IMG/VR virus record: IMGVR_UViG_3300020455_000043 | Coordinates: 1 to 35,502 of that record | Origin: a virus | DNA length: 35,502 nucleotides | Direction: 5' to 3' (one strand) | Shown here: in pieces, positions 20,856 to 28,105 of the stretch | Layout: each line of letters starts with the position of its first letter | Numbering within the stretch: position 1 is the stretch's first letter | Notes under the pieces: model-generated | The model's database searches: none | What the model saw: only the letters and a program-made list of their open reading frames with translations | What the model was told of the DNA's origin: nothing | Translations under genes and position numbers: made by a program

Positions 20856-23363
20856 TTAGTTTGTTGAATTTAGTGTGCCTGTGTTAACCAATCTAATTGG
20901 AACGTAGATAAATTCTGCCGCTTTTGCTGGTTCAATAGCAACATCAACATAAAATTCGTTACGATCAATTCTTGCTGGCGTATTGTTTGTTTCATCACAA
21001 ACTACTGCAAAGTCATTAAGTCCTCTTCTACTTAAAATGTCTGCAAGGAATCTTTCAAACACGACTTTTGCTCTTGCTCTAGTTTGTGCATCATTGATTT
21101 CAAACAAGAACGGACGAGCAATCTCATCAAATCTTTCTCTGAGATAAGCAACCAAACGTGCAACATTAACTCTGTCCAAACTACTAGTATTAGCATGTAG
21201 AGTTTTCTGTCCAAATACTATTGTACCTTGTCCAGGGAAAGTTGTGATTGGATTCAGCTTTGCTGTATACATTGAATCACGTTGTCCTTGTGTAAGACTA
21301 ATTGCTTTAAATTCGCCTTCAGTTGTAATATGTCCAACTGCACTTGCGTTTTGTACAACACCTCTTGTAGTTCCTGCTGGAGCAAACCATTGGAAACTAA
21401 TGTTGTCATTGTATGCAATAGTGTATAATGCCATATGACTTGGAGGAACAGTTACAGTTGCACCACCTAGTGGCTCTGTTGTTTGTCCTGCTGGATAGTA
21501 AACTGCTGAATATGTATTCTTTGTTACTAATCCATCTTCGCCATTTTCTGCGGAACTAGCACTGTTATTAACCCAACTAATTACATCTGTTGGATTCTTA
21601 CGCATTGGTGAATCAATAACAATAAATGCTGTCTCACCTCTATCACTGTTTAGTGTGACCATTTCGTCAACTAGTTCTGGATAGTTAGGTGAAGCAATTA
21701 AGCTGTACTTGAACTGTGGATCTCTAAGATCTGTTCCAGCAATAGCCGCTTGCATCTTACTTGCAATAATACCACGTTGTGCATATCTACCAAAGCGTCC
21801 GCTACCATCTGCTTGATTGCTTGCACCATTTCTCCAAGCAGTACCATTCCATGCTCGAACTGTGTTCTTACTTTGTGCCATATTAACAACCAACATACCT
21901 GCTGGATAAACTCCACTGCTAGGTGCACCAGTAATTTCAGTTGCTTTACCGCCATTTGTTGCATCTGCGGCTGTATCTGTAATATCAGCAAACAATACAC
22001 CGTTTGATGTAGTTTGGTCTGAATTACTATGTAATACCCATGCAGTATTGCCTGCATTTCTTTGGTAAAGTTTTGGATATGCTCTTTCATTGGCTTGATT
22101 CTCTGCCGCCAATGTTGTATCTACCCATACATCACCTGCACTTGGGCCTGTTGGTTCAGTTGTTGAATATGTTGGAGTTACAGTTTTATAACCACTGTCT
22201 ACTACATAAACGTCCAAACTGTTTAATGTATTATCAAACCAATACTGTCCAGTAGCCGCTGTAGCTGTTGGTGTATTTGCTTGTGCATTTACATCACCTG
22301 AACTTAATGCAACCACTGTACCACTTGCACCAATTTCTCTGATGATTATTGTACCGCGTGTATTAGCTTGTTGATCTGCTAACAAGTTTCCAAGCACTGC
22401 TGAACTTGTAGTTAAAGCAGTTGCACTTGAACCATCTTGTGGAACAAAGTCTGTAATTGCGCCTGCGCCATCTACTTGAGTTGTGCTTATGCCTTGTACT
22501 ACCTTTACACCGAAAGATGAACTTCCAAATTCATAAAATTTTAAATCTAAACCGTTACCAGGGCTAGTTGTTTTAACCCAAATATCACCTGCCGCTGGGG
22601 TCGATGGAGCACTATAATGTTCATCAAATGTAGCAGTACCTGCCGCTAAACTGTTATCAATAAGTTCCCATGCGCCAGCGGCACCGTGGAAGTATTGAAT
22701 ACTTAATTGTCTGTCTGTAGTTGTAACAGTTTCATCATCAACATGAATTACAACTAGATATTGGTCATTTGTTGCGGCACTTGCGGCTGTTGCAGGTGTA
22801 TGAGCTGTGTCACCATCTATAGTTGCCTGAGCGCCTGTTGCATTAATTTCTACAGTTGGAATTTTGTTTTCCCAACTATTATTTGTGGCACTCCATTCAT
22901 GAATACCAAATTTACTTGCATCTGTATCTAACCAAAGTCCACCTGATGTTGCATATGGACTTGTAGGCACAGAGCTTCCACTTAGTGGATTTGCTTCAAG
23001 TTGACCTAAGTTAAGGTCAGCTCTAACGACAAATGCTTGGTTACCTTGTCCAAGATAACTGTATGCCGCCATTAGACCATATTCACTGGTCTCACTGCCT
23101 TGTACTACACTAGTTCCGCTTCTAGTAAAATCTGGATTACCAAAAAATTGTGTTAGTTCTCTTTGACTTGTAACTTTAACAACCTTGCCTGCTTGGGCAC
23201 TTTTGGTAAACTTTGCAATACCGTCAGCTTCACTTCCTGTAGGATCTGTTTTGTCCTGACGTGTTGCAACCATTAGTAGTGGTACTGTACCAGCGCCAGG
23301 GGCACCGTATGCACTTTCATCTACTACTGATACATTTACACCAGGGGATACTAATACTGCCAT
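20856..23363 (-). CDS. 18: Tail sheath protein gp18 with large repeat-bearing insertion
   Basis: 835 residues from the ATG at 23363 (AAGGAG upstream); T4 gp18 has 659. It polymerises around the tube and contracts at infection. The N-terminus AVLVSPGVNVSVVDES and the C-terminal 300 residues (FIVIDSPM, NDNISFQWFAPAGTTRG, then LNPITTFPGQGTIVFGQKTL) are typical sheath. Between about 130 and 515 lies an insertion carrying at least four copies of a G-D-(I/V)-W-V-(D/K)-T-T-like unit (near 141, 259, 372 and 410) and a fifth weaker one near 490. These recall surface-exposed modules in other phage tail proteins. The sheath's outer face is the likely location. Transcribed from a late promoter and ended by a strong terminator. 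Confidence 0.93.
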   Translation of the reverse strand: MAVLVSPGVNVSVVDESAYGAPGAGTVPLLMVATRQDKTDPTGSEADGIAKFTKSAQAGKVVKVTSQRELTQFFGNPDFTRSGTSVVQGSETSEYGLMAAYSYLGQGNQAFVVRADLNLGQLEANPLSGSSVPTSPYATSGGLWLDTDASKFGIHEWSATNNSWENKIPTVEINATGAQATIDGDTAHTPATAASAATNDQYLVVIHVDDETVTTTDRQLSIQYFHGAAGAWELIDNSLAAGTATFDEHYSAPSTPAAGDIWVKTTSPGNGLDLKFYEFGSSSFGVKVVQGISTTQVDGAGAITDFVPQDGSSATALTTSSAVLGNLLADQQANTRGTIIIREIGASGTVVALSSGDVNAQANTPTATAATGQYWFDNTLNSLDVYVVDSGYKTVTPTYSTTEPTGPSAGDVWVDTTLAAENQANERAYPKLYQRNAGNTAWVLHSNSDQTTSNGVLFADITDTAADATNGGKATEITGAPSSGVYPAGMLVVNMAQSKNTVRAWNGTAWRNGASNQADGSGRFGRYAQRGIIASKMQAAIAGTDLRDPQFKYSLIASPNYPELVDEMVTLNSDRGETAFIVIDSPMRKNPTDVISWVNNSASSAENGEDGLVTKNTYSAVYYPAGQTTEPLGGATVTVPPSHMALYTIAYNDNISFQWFAPAGTTRGVVQNASAVGHITTEGEFKAISLTQGQRDSMYTAKLNPITTFPGQGTIVFGQKTLHANTSSLDRVNVARLVAYLRERFDEIARPFLFEINDAQTRARAKVVFERFLADILSRRGLNDFAVVCDETNNTPARIDRNEFYVDVAIEPAKAAEFIYVPIRLVNTGTLNSTN

Positions 23364-23395
23364 GTCTTTCTCCTTATAAAAGTATTTGCTAGTTG

Positions 23396-23402
23396 TATTT
23401 AC
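23396..23402 (-). promoter_or_regulatory. T4-type late promoter before gp18
   Basis: GTAAATAC on the minus strand, one base off ATAAATA, with a leader of about 26 nt containing AAGGAG. Confidence 0.6.
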
Positions 23403-23461
23403 CTGGACCACTATATATCTAGGGGGTTATTAGAGTTAACCTAGTAGTTAATGATTTAGTC

Positions 23462-23488
23462 AAAAAAATAGGGCCAATTAAGGCCCTA
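23462..23488 (-). terminator. Intrinsic terminator after the winged-helix gene
   Basis: TAGGGCC-TTAATT-GGCCCTA followed by T7 on the minus strand. Confidence 0.95.
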
Positions 23489-23510
23489 CTTTTAAATAAG
23501 ATGTTTGCTA

Positions 23511-23759
23511 TTAAGCAACAAACATTTTTGCTCTTGAACCGTTTACATCACGAGCAGTAATGCTATATCGTGTTGCACCAGTAGTTGCGACATCAGTCTT
23601 AACATTAAGTCCAGCTGATTTCATTTCGCTCATTCTAGCAGGAAGTTGCTGAATGCCAAACCTTGCTTTTGCGTCTTTCGCAGTCAAAGTTTTGCCAGTA
23701 CCTCTTAGATAAGTTTCTAAGAAAGTTTTCTGGTTAGATTTAATTGTTGTAAAAGCCAT
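23511..23759 (-). CDS. Winged-helix DNA-binding protein, 82 aa
   Basis: A small basic protein: FLETYLRGTGKTLTAKDAKA, then RFGIQQLPARMSEMKSAGLN and RYSITARDVNGSRAK. The helix-turn-helix segment (about 25-48) followed by a strand pair reading VKTDVATTGATRYSI fits a winged helix, as in small phage regulators. Its transcript is a self-contained unit: a strong sigma-70 promoter (23807-23835), a leader with GGAGG, and a terminator at 23462-23488, inserted between tail and enzyme genes. It is expected early, whereas its neighbour gp18 is late. A regulator of phage or host transcription is the natural guess; the target is unknown. Confidence 0.75.
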   Translation of the reverse strand: MAFTTIKSNQKTFLETYLRGTGKTLTAKDAKARFGIQQLPARMSEMKSAGLNVKTDVATTGATRYSITARDVNGSRAKMFVA

Positions 23760-23806
23760 TATGTGCCTCCAGTTAAATGTTAAGGATTATTCCTTAGTAT
23801 TCGTGT

Positions 23807-23835
23807 AGTATAGCACCACACAAATTCGTTGTCAA
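23807..23835 (-). promoter_or_regulatory. Sigma-70-type promoter of the winged-helix gene
   Basis: AGGTTGACA, 17-bp spacer ending GGTGC, TATACT on the minus strand; extended -10 TGC present. Confidence 0.85.
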
Positions 23836-23839
23836 CCTA

Positions 23840-24709
23840 TTAATTAGAAATTATGTCATACCAACTATGATGATTGCCAGATATCATACCAAGTGTGTTA
23901 TAAGACTCCCAATTCTTTTTGGTTATAAAATTACTTTTGAAATCAGTGGTAAAATCTAAATCAGCAGATTCAGTAAATGTTTTGTATAATTTTTGTGTTA
24001 AGATTAAATGATTTTCTGTTGTCAAATGGTTTATTCTTCCATCTGCACCGCTAAGTATTTCTGTAAATGCTTTGAATTTATCTTCACCTGCAAACTCATT
24101 TCTAGCCACAGTGTCAAGATTCCCTATAGTTTTAAAATATTCGTTGTGTTCAATACTATAATTCTCTGGCTCATGAGTAGCTGGAATATTAATTATTTTA
24201 TATCCTTGTCTTTGAAAATGTCTAAAGTATGTTATAATACTTTCTCCATACAAGTATTCTAGCTCTGGTCTCGCCACACCTAGTGCATAATGTCTTGCTA
24301 TGTCTGCTTGTTGAATACTTGGTATACCAGTTGAAGAATTTTCATTCATCCCTTTCATTCCTATAAGCCATTTTTGATCTAAGTCACCTTTAGTAGTGAT
24401 GTAATTCAAAAAGTTACTACACTGTGGTGCTTTTTCAACAAACCATCTTCTACTAGGAGCAGTATGCGATACAATAATATAATCTTTATCTTTGTTAATT
24501 TTCTTCAATCTACGATCAAATTGATATTGTGCATAATCTAAACCAGACCCACTCACTGAGATAAAAACAGGTTTACAATTTAAAAGTTCAGCAAGTTTGA
24601 ATGTCCAAACTTGCTCTTTGTCTGGTTGTTTTGTAACTTTTAAAGTTGAAGAATTATTAGTTAGAATATCTGCAACAAAACTATCACCAATATAATATAG
24701 TGTATTCAT
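23840..24709 (-). CDS. SGNH/GDSL-like hydrolase
   Basis: 289 residues from the ATG at 24709 (TAATG overlap with the previous gene). Block I YYIGDSFVADIL near the N-terminus carries the GDS nucleophile, block II is FISVSGSGLDYAQY, and a late block GRINHLTTENHLIL carries the His of the triad, though the usual DxxH spacing is not exact. SGNH enzymes cleave ester bonds (acetyl groups on glycans, lipids). Phages use related proteins to modify host surface polymers or, in some cases, their own virion; here there is no signal peptide, and the gene sits between small unknowns and the winged-helix gene. Enzyme class is fairly likely, substrate unknown. Confidence 0.65.
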   Translation of the reverse strand: MNTLYYIGDSFVADILTNNSSTLKVTKQPDKEQVWTFKLAELLNCKPVFISVSGSGLDYAQYQFDRRLKKINKDKDYIIVSHTAPSRRWFVEKAPQCSNFLNYITTKGDLDQKWLIGMKGMNENSSTGIPSIQQADIARHYALGVARPELEYLYGESIITYFRHFQRQGYKIINIPATHEPENYSIEHNEYFKTIGNLDTVARNEFAGEDKFKAFTEILSGADGRINHLTTENHLILTQKLYKTFTESADLDFTTDFKSNFITKKNWESYNTLGMISGNHHSWYDIISN

Positions 24710-24918
24710 TAACCCCAATCCTTGAAGTCACCTGCGGCTTCGTTATCTTTATAACCTGCGGTATAGGCTTCGACTTCAGCAGTTGTCATTAGTACTTCAG
24801 GAATCTCTTCTGACTGCATACTTGCACCTGAATAGTAATGCGGTTTAAATCCTCTTTGGTAGTAGCTGTCTGCTCCACCTCGGTCATATGGACCACCATG
24901 TCTATCATCATACTTCAT
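24709..24918 (-). CDS. Conserved small phage protein, 69 aa
   Basis: A conserved phage type I know only as unknown: MKYDDRHGGPYDRGGADSYY at the start, PHYYSGASM, then an acidic helix TAEVEAYTAGYKDNEAAGDF. Gly- and Tyr-rich N-terminus, no membrane segment. It overlaps the gene before it by 11 nt and the SGNH-like gene by TAATG, so the three are translated together. Confidence 0.7.
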   Translation of the reverse strand: MKYDDRHGGPYDRGGADSYYQRGFKPHYYSGASMQSEEIPEVLMTTAEVEAYTAGYKDNEAAGDFKDWG

Positions 24919-25183
24919 TTATGTTCTCCACATTTTCAAACTTAACTACATAAGTTTTATTAGGTTTACCATCTGAATTGGAATCTTCAACTTCCATAAG
25001 TTTGGTTTTCAAGTCACGAGCGACAATGGCTCCAGTGCTTGTATAATCTCCAATCTTCTCAACTGGTATGTCTGCTAAACTGTGCATACCGCCTGGACGA
25101 CCAAATTCATCCAATGTAATATTTTTTACTGTAAAGGTACATTCATATCCTTTTCCAGGTTCAAGTGTTTCAGGTGTAATCAT
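24908..25183 (-). CDS. Hypothetical protein, 91 aa
   Basis: Not recognised. It starts MITPETLEPGKGYECTFTVK after AGGAGAAAA. Predicted mainly beta (GYECTFTVKNITLDEFG, GDYTSTGAIVARDLKTKLME, TYVVKFENVENINEV), compatible with a small SH3- or OB-like barrel. Only one Cys and no catalytic motif. In one translational unit with the 54-aa membrane gene upstream and the 69-aa gene downstream. Confidence 0.6.
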   Translation of the reverse strand: MITPETLEPGKGYECTFTVKNITLDEFGRPGGMHSLADIPVEKIGDYTSTGAIVARDLKTKLMEVEDSNSDGKPNKTYVVKFENVENINEV

Positions 25184-25192
25184 AATTTTCTC

Positions 25193-25357
25193 CTATTGAA
25201 AAAACCAAATCAATAATGCACCAGCAACTATCCACGGAGCATATTGAAATCCAAGTTTTGCAAATCCAAAAATAATAGCTAGTACAATACCAAACATTAC
25301 ACCAATAAGTGCAAGCCATTCTATTGTAGTCCAAGCTAAATCAAAATTACCGTCCAT
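25193..25357 (-). CDS. Small membrane protein, 54 aa
   Basis: The ATG at 25357 overlaps the TAA of the previous gene (TAATG). The 54-residue product is short acidic then hydrophobic: membrane segments at about 14-32 (WLALIGVMFGIVLAIIFGF) and 38-53 (YAPWIVAGALLIWFF), with the loop FAKLGFQ between them, so a hairpin in the inner membrane is likely. No Lys/Arg-rich tail or lysis-box motif (as in holins) that I can identify, though size and topology would allow a holin-like or antiholin role. Overlapping start with its neighbour supports it as a real gene. Confidence 0.6.
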   Translation of the reverse strand: MDGNFDLAWTTIEWLALIGVMFGIVLAIIFGFAKLGFQYAPWIVAGALLIWFFQ

Positions 25358-25527
25358 TATTCAGATACCTTAACTACGCCAAGTTTAACATCATCGAATA
25401 CTTTTTGCAAGGCTTGAATAATCCATTCTTGCTTATTTTTTTCAGCTTCGATGTAGGCATTCTTTACACCTTCGAATTCAGCTTTTGAAATTGATTTTAC
25501 TTCGACTGGTAGATAAGTGTATGCCAT
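25357..25527 (-). CDS. Small helical protein, 56 aa
   Basis: The ATG at 25527 has AAGGAG at ideal spacing. The product is MAYTYLPVEVKSISKAEFEG, then a long helix VKNAYIEAEKNKQEWIIQAL and KVFDDVKLGVVKVSE. Not recognised. It is the first gene after the structured stretch 25528-25730 and is coupled to the 54-aa membrane gene, so it may be its cytoplasmic partner. Confidence 0.65.
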   Translation of the reverse strand: MAYTYLPVEVKSISKAEFEGVKNAYIEAEKNKQEWIIQALQKVFDDVKLGVVKVSE

Positions 25528-25730
25528 TTTGTTCTCCTTGTTTAAAATAAGTGCCGGGCTTTTAACGTGGTCGCTTCACTGTCAGTCTGACTAGTCCGGA
25601 CTTTTAGCTAGCCAGCCCCTTAACTCCCTGCTTCACCATAACTTTCAATTCTTAAGGGAGAACCTACTCGTGCTTTTTGCGGTGTTACGTTATGCTAATC
25701 CATCTTCTCCGACTCCTCTCGGTTGAGGGT
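25528..25730 (-). ncRNA. Structured non-coding stretch of about 200 nt
   Basis: No ORF with a ribosome-binding site. GC content is higher than around it and it is dense in inverted repeats on the minus strand: CCGA/TCGG near 25715, CATAAC/GTTATG, CTCCCT/AGGGAG, a mutually exclusive CCCTTAA/TTAAGGG sharing CCCT, palindromes AGTCCGGACT and GACTAGTC, GTCAG-A-CTGAC, and GGGCT/AGCCC. It lies inside a transcript between the 77-aa and 56-aa genes. It is neither a tRNA nor a standard terminator. It shares the octamer GCGACCAC with the stretch at 6165-6273. Confidence 0.4.
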
Positions 25731-25964
25731 TTAAGCAAATAAAGGTTTCATTGTTGAGTAAACTTTATTATAGGCGTTTACTTCATATATCCAACTCTCA
25801 AAGAACGCATCATCATCTTCGTACATGGAGTCATCGGAACAATGTTTTTCCCACATAGCATCGACATGTTCCATGCCATCAATTAAGCTATTGTTGATAG
25901 TAAGTACACCTTTTGCTTCTTCAAAGGTCATTTCCATCTTATGAAAGTTTGGGATTCTAAACAT
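25731..25964 (-). CDS. Hypothetical early protein, 77 aa
   Basis: Not recognised. It starts MFRIPNFHKMEMTFEEAKGV after AAGGAGTG. Acidic (a DDSMYEDDDAFFESW stretch at about 44-58) and mostly helical. No membrane segment. It has its own strong sigma-70 promoter (25995-26023) with the same core and leader sequence as the LPD29-like gene, so it belongs to the early set. Its transcript continues into the structured stretch at 25528-25730. Confidence 0.65.
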   Translation of the reverse strand: MFRIPNFHKMEMTFEEAKGVLTINNSLIDGMEHVDAMWEKHCSDDSMYEDDDAFFESWIYEVNAYNKVYSTMKPLFA

Positions 25965-25994
25965 CTATCACTCCTTGTTTCTAACTATACATAC

Positions 25995-26023
25995 ACTATA
26001 GCACCAAGATGTCATACTGTCAA
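25995..26023 (-). promoter_or_regulatory. Sigma-70-type promoter of the 77-aa gene
   Basis: AAAAAAGGTTGACA, 17-bp spacer ending GGTGC, TATAGT on the minus strand. It starts 6 nt past the stop of the dNMP kinase gene. From GGTGC through TATAGT and the following AGTTAGAAA it is nearly identical to the promoter at 6697-6725. Confidence 0.85.
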
Positions 26024-26029
26024 CCTTTT

Positions 26030-26620
26030 TTATAACATTTTTTGTAATTTTTTTAATAAATCTTCCAAACTACCATCATTTTGTATGATTTGTTCAAATG
26101 ATTCGTCTTTGTCTATCCAAGCCCATTCACTAGCATGTACATCTATGGGTTCTACACCATTATCACGTTTATCCATAAACCAACCGGGCAATTCACCTCT
26201 GCGTACTTGCCATACTTGACCTTGTACACTTTGTATCATTTTAACTTCGTTTGGAAAACGTACATCAGGAATAACCCAATTTTTATCTGGATCTTCTAAT
26301 ATTTTTTGTTTTACTAGGCTTACCCATATACCATCAAAGAATCCGTTACGCATACAATCAGTACCAAATAACTGAAGCACAAGACGAGGAGTAACTTCTC
26401 TGCCTGTTTCGTTTGACCAAAACACATCAGTTTTTTCTCTCCATATCCTACTGCGATCTGTGTCGCCTTCTAACATATCTCTATCCCAACCAAAAACACT
26501 AGCTACGCCATCTTTAAGTTTGTCAGCGAAACTTAGCTTTTCAAAGTTGTGATTTTCTACCAAAATATCAGCAACGGTGCCTTTACCACTACCGATTAAT
26601 CCACATATTCCTATAATCAT
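26030..26620 (-). CDS. 1: Deoxynucleoside monophosphate kinase (T4 gp1 family)
   Basis: 196 residues. It phosphorylates dNMPs to dNDPs for phage DNA synthesis. P-loop GLIGSGKGT at about 7-15; LSFADKLKDGVASVFG, DRDMLEGDTDRSRIWR and ELPGWF are typical of the gp1-like family; WVIPDVRFPNE marks the lid/NMP region. T4 gp1 has 241 residues, and the marine forms are shorter, as here. The ATG lies 6 nt after the -10 box of its promoter and there is no ribosome-binding site, so its message would be leaderless. It is one of the few metabolic genes among the virion genes. Confidence 0.88.
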   Translation of the reverse strand: MIIGICGLIGSGKGTVADILVENHNFEKLSFADKLKDGVASVFGWDRDMLEGDTDRSRIWREKTDVFWSNETGREVTPRLVLQLFGTDCMRNGFFDGIWVSLVKQKILEDPDKNWVIPDVRFPNEVKMIQSVQGQVWQVRRGELPGWFMDKRDNGVEPIDVHASEWAWIDKDESFEQIIQNDGSLEDLLKKLQKML

Positions 26621-26626
26621 TTTTTT

Positions 26627-26655
26627 ATTGTATTAGGGAAAGTAAAATTTGTCAA
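26627..26655 (-). promoter_or_regulatory. Sigma-70-type promoter of the dNMP kinase gene
   Basis: GGTTGACA, 17-bp spacer, TACAAT on the minus strand. The -35 contains the TGA stop of gp13 (26652-26654). Only AAAAAA separates the -10 from the ATG. Confidence 0.75.
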
Positions 26656-27392
26656 CCAATAATTACGCCGAGGCCTTGTTGTCCTTCAGCATAGTATTTG
26701 AGATCGTCTTCTAGTTTATCTAGTTGTGCTTGAGCATCCATTCGTAAAGCATCTGCATTAAGACTAGTTCCGCCTTGTGGTCCTGCAATAGTGTTAAATT
26801 TACCACGTGCTTCTGCTAACATAAGTTTTGCTTGAGCAAGTGCATATTCTTTAAGCCAAGGTAAACAATATGGATCTTGTAGCAGTTCTTCATCACTACG
26901 AGTTTTATATACATGTAAAAATACTGTATCGTCTGCTTTTACTCTTCTGTGTAGTAAAAGTTTTTTGGTAACCGTATTCCAAGTAAAAGTATAGTTCTCT
27001 CCGAACATTTTACCCAAATGTTCTCGGTGTTGGCTGAGTGCATCATAGACTGCTAACCCGCCAGCTCTGCCACTATATAATAGATAATTGTTTAGATATG
27101 CAGTTTCAAAAGGTTCAATATCACCACTACTTGCACTATTGAGTGTACCACTACTACGTCTATACACATCAAGTACATCTATTACGTCATTGCTTAAAGT
27201 GTATTCACTACTGTCTTTTACAAGAGTAAGTGCTACAAATGCTTCTTCCAACGCATTTTCACTGCGTTGTCTATATTTTTCAAAACTTTTGTTTATAGAT
27301 AGCTCGTAGTGTTCAGGGTCAAGTTCTACATCAACCATTTGACCACCAAGTCTAAGTTCTATCTCTTTTGTTAAATCATCTACAAGTGCCAT
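26652..27392 (-). CDS. 13: Neck protein gp13-like
   Basis: 246 residues (T4: 309). gp13 and gp14 make the neck that joins head and tail. The C-terminal region WLKEYALAQAKLMLAEARGK, then GPQGGTSLNADALRMDAQAQ and a closing GVIIG, fits the T4-type gp13 pattern (LK.YA.A..K...G...KF......GG..L.G). The N-terminal helix pair (LTKEIELRLGG, ELSINKSFEKYRQRSE) is typical for connector proteins. The ATG lies 5 nt after ATAAATA, so a leaderless late message is expected. gp14 and gp15 are on the opposite strand only 2 kb away, in contrast to the adjacent 13-14-15 order of T4. Confidence 0.75.
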   Translation of the reverse strand: MALVDDLTKEIELRLGGQMVDVELDPEHYELSINKSFEKYRQRSENALEEAFVALTLVKDSSEYTLSNDVIDVLDVYRRSSGTLNSASSGDIEPFETAYLNNYLLYSGRAGGLAVYDALSQHREHLGKMFGENYTFTWNTVTKKLLLHRRVKADDTVFLHVYKTRSDEELLQDPYCLPWLKEYALAQAKLMLAEARGKFNTIAGPQGGTSLNADALRMDAQAQLDKLEDDLKYYAEGQQGLGVIIG

Positions 27393-27397
27393 ACTAA

Positions 27398-27404
27398 TAT
27401 TTAT
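27398..27404 (-). promoter_or_regulatory. T4-type late promoter before gp13
   Basis: GGATAAATA on the minus strand, including the TAA stop of the metallopeptidase gene (27401-27403); 5 nt to the gp13 ATG. Confidence 0.7.
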
Positions 27405-28093
27405 CCGTTATAGTAATCCACAGTGTACTTGAGCAGTTGCTTAATCTCTTTACTGTTAGGCTCAAAAACTTGTCTATACCTAGCATAACTGGGTAGGTCA
27501 TTTTTATGTGCTTCTGGATTGCGTAACACCTGCTCTGGATTGTCTAGGTCTTTTATTTCACTAGCAAGGTCACTTCCATATGCCATAAGCTCGTGTGGAT
27601 CACGCAAATATTCACGCATCCAATCTTTAGGATCTCCAGTTTTATTTGCTAGTTCAGTACCTTTTTGGTGACCACTTTTAATTTTGTTAACCCGATCCAT
27701 GCCTATTTTTGCATATTGATTCCAGTGAATAGTTTCATGTGCTAGCATACGCATTACAAGTTGTTTAAAAGTTTTTGGTCCATACTTGCCTTCGAGGTTT
27801 TTTGTAAACAAATACACTTGCATAAACTTACCATCTTTGTCTATGCCAGCTTCTGCACTGATCCATTCATTTGGATCTTGACGCTCTTGGTCTGTGGCAA
27901 TAAACTCTATTGGTAAGTCATCATAGTTGTTTTGGTTAAGTATTTCTTCAAGCTCAGAGATGTCATCTACATCTCCGTTGTCATCTAATACTTGTTGATA
28001 CTCTTCAATGCTGTCGTCAAGAATTTGCTCTACCTGACTCATAAATTTTTTGTCAGGTTCGACCCGTGCTTCGACTAGTTCATGTAATCTCAT
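27401..28093 (-). CDS. Zincin-type metallopeptidase
   Basis: 230 residues. The zinc-peptidase motif HETIHW lies at 119-124 (His119, Glu120, His123), and a downstream EYLRDPHELMAYGSDL (161-176) supplies a plausible third ligand (Glu168), as in other phage zincins with a DP-E-xAY motif. The N-terminus (HELVEARVEPDKKFMSQVEQ) is helical and acidic, possibly a propeptide or inhibitory part. No signal peptide, so it should act in the cytoplasm or virion, for example in prohead or tail maturation. It has a late promoter 5 nt before the ATG. Substrate unknown; catalytic residues appear complete. Confidence 0.75.
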   Translation of the reverse strand: MRLHELVEARVEPDKKFMSQVEQILDDSIEEYQQVLDDNGDVDDISELEEILNQNNYDDLPIEFIATDQERQDPNEWISAEAGIDKDGKFMQVYLFTKNLEGKYGPKTFKQLVMRMLAHETIHWNQYAKIGMDRVNKIKSGHQKGTELANKTGDPKDWMREYLRDPHELMAYGSDLASEIKDLDNPEQVLRNPEAHKNDLPSYARYRQVFEPNSKEIKQLLKYTVDYYNG

Positions 28094-28098
28094 ACAAG

Positions 28099-28105
28099 TA
28101 TTTAT
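28099..28105 (-). promoter_or_regulatory. T4-type late promoter before the metallopeptidase gene
   Basis: AAATAAATAC on the minus strand, including the TAA stop of the 411-aa gene (28102-28104); 5 nt to the ATG. Confidence 0.7.

Noticed and set aside
21698-22090. Minus-strand ORF of 130 codons inside gp18
   Set aside because: Out-of-frame shadow of the sheath gene with biased Gln/Leu/His content and no start signals.
23364-23411. Longer start for the tail sheath
   Set aside because: AAGGAG is placed for the ATG at 23363, and the extension contains the late promoter.
25528-25730. Degenerate tRNA or tmRNA
   Set aside because: No T-loop TTCRA motif or acceptor pairing could be built on either strand.
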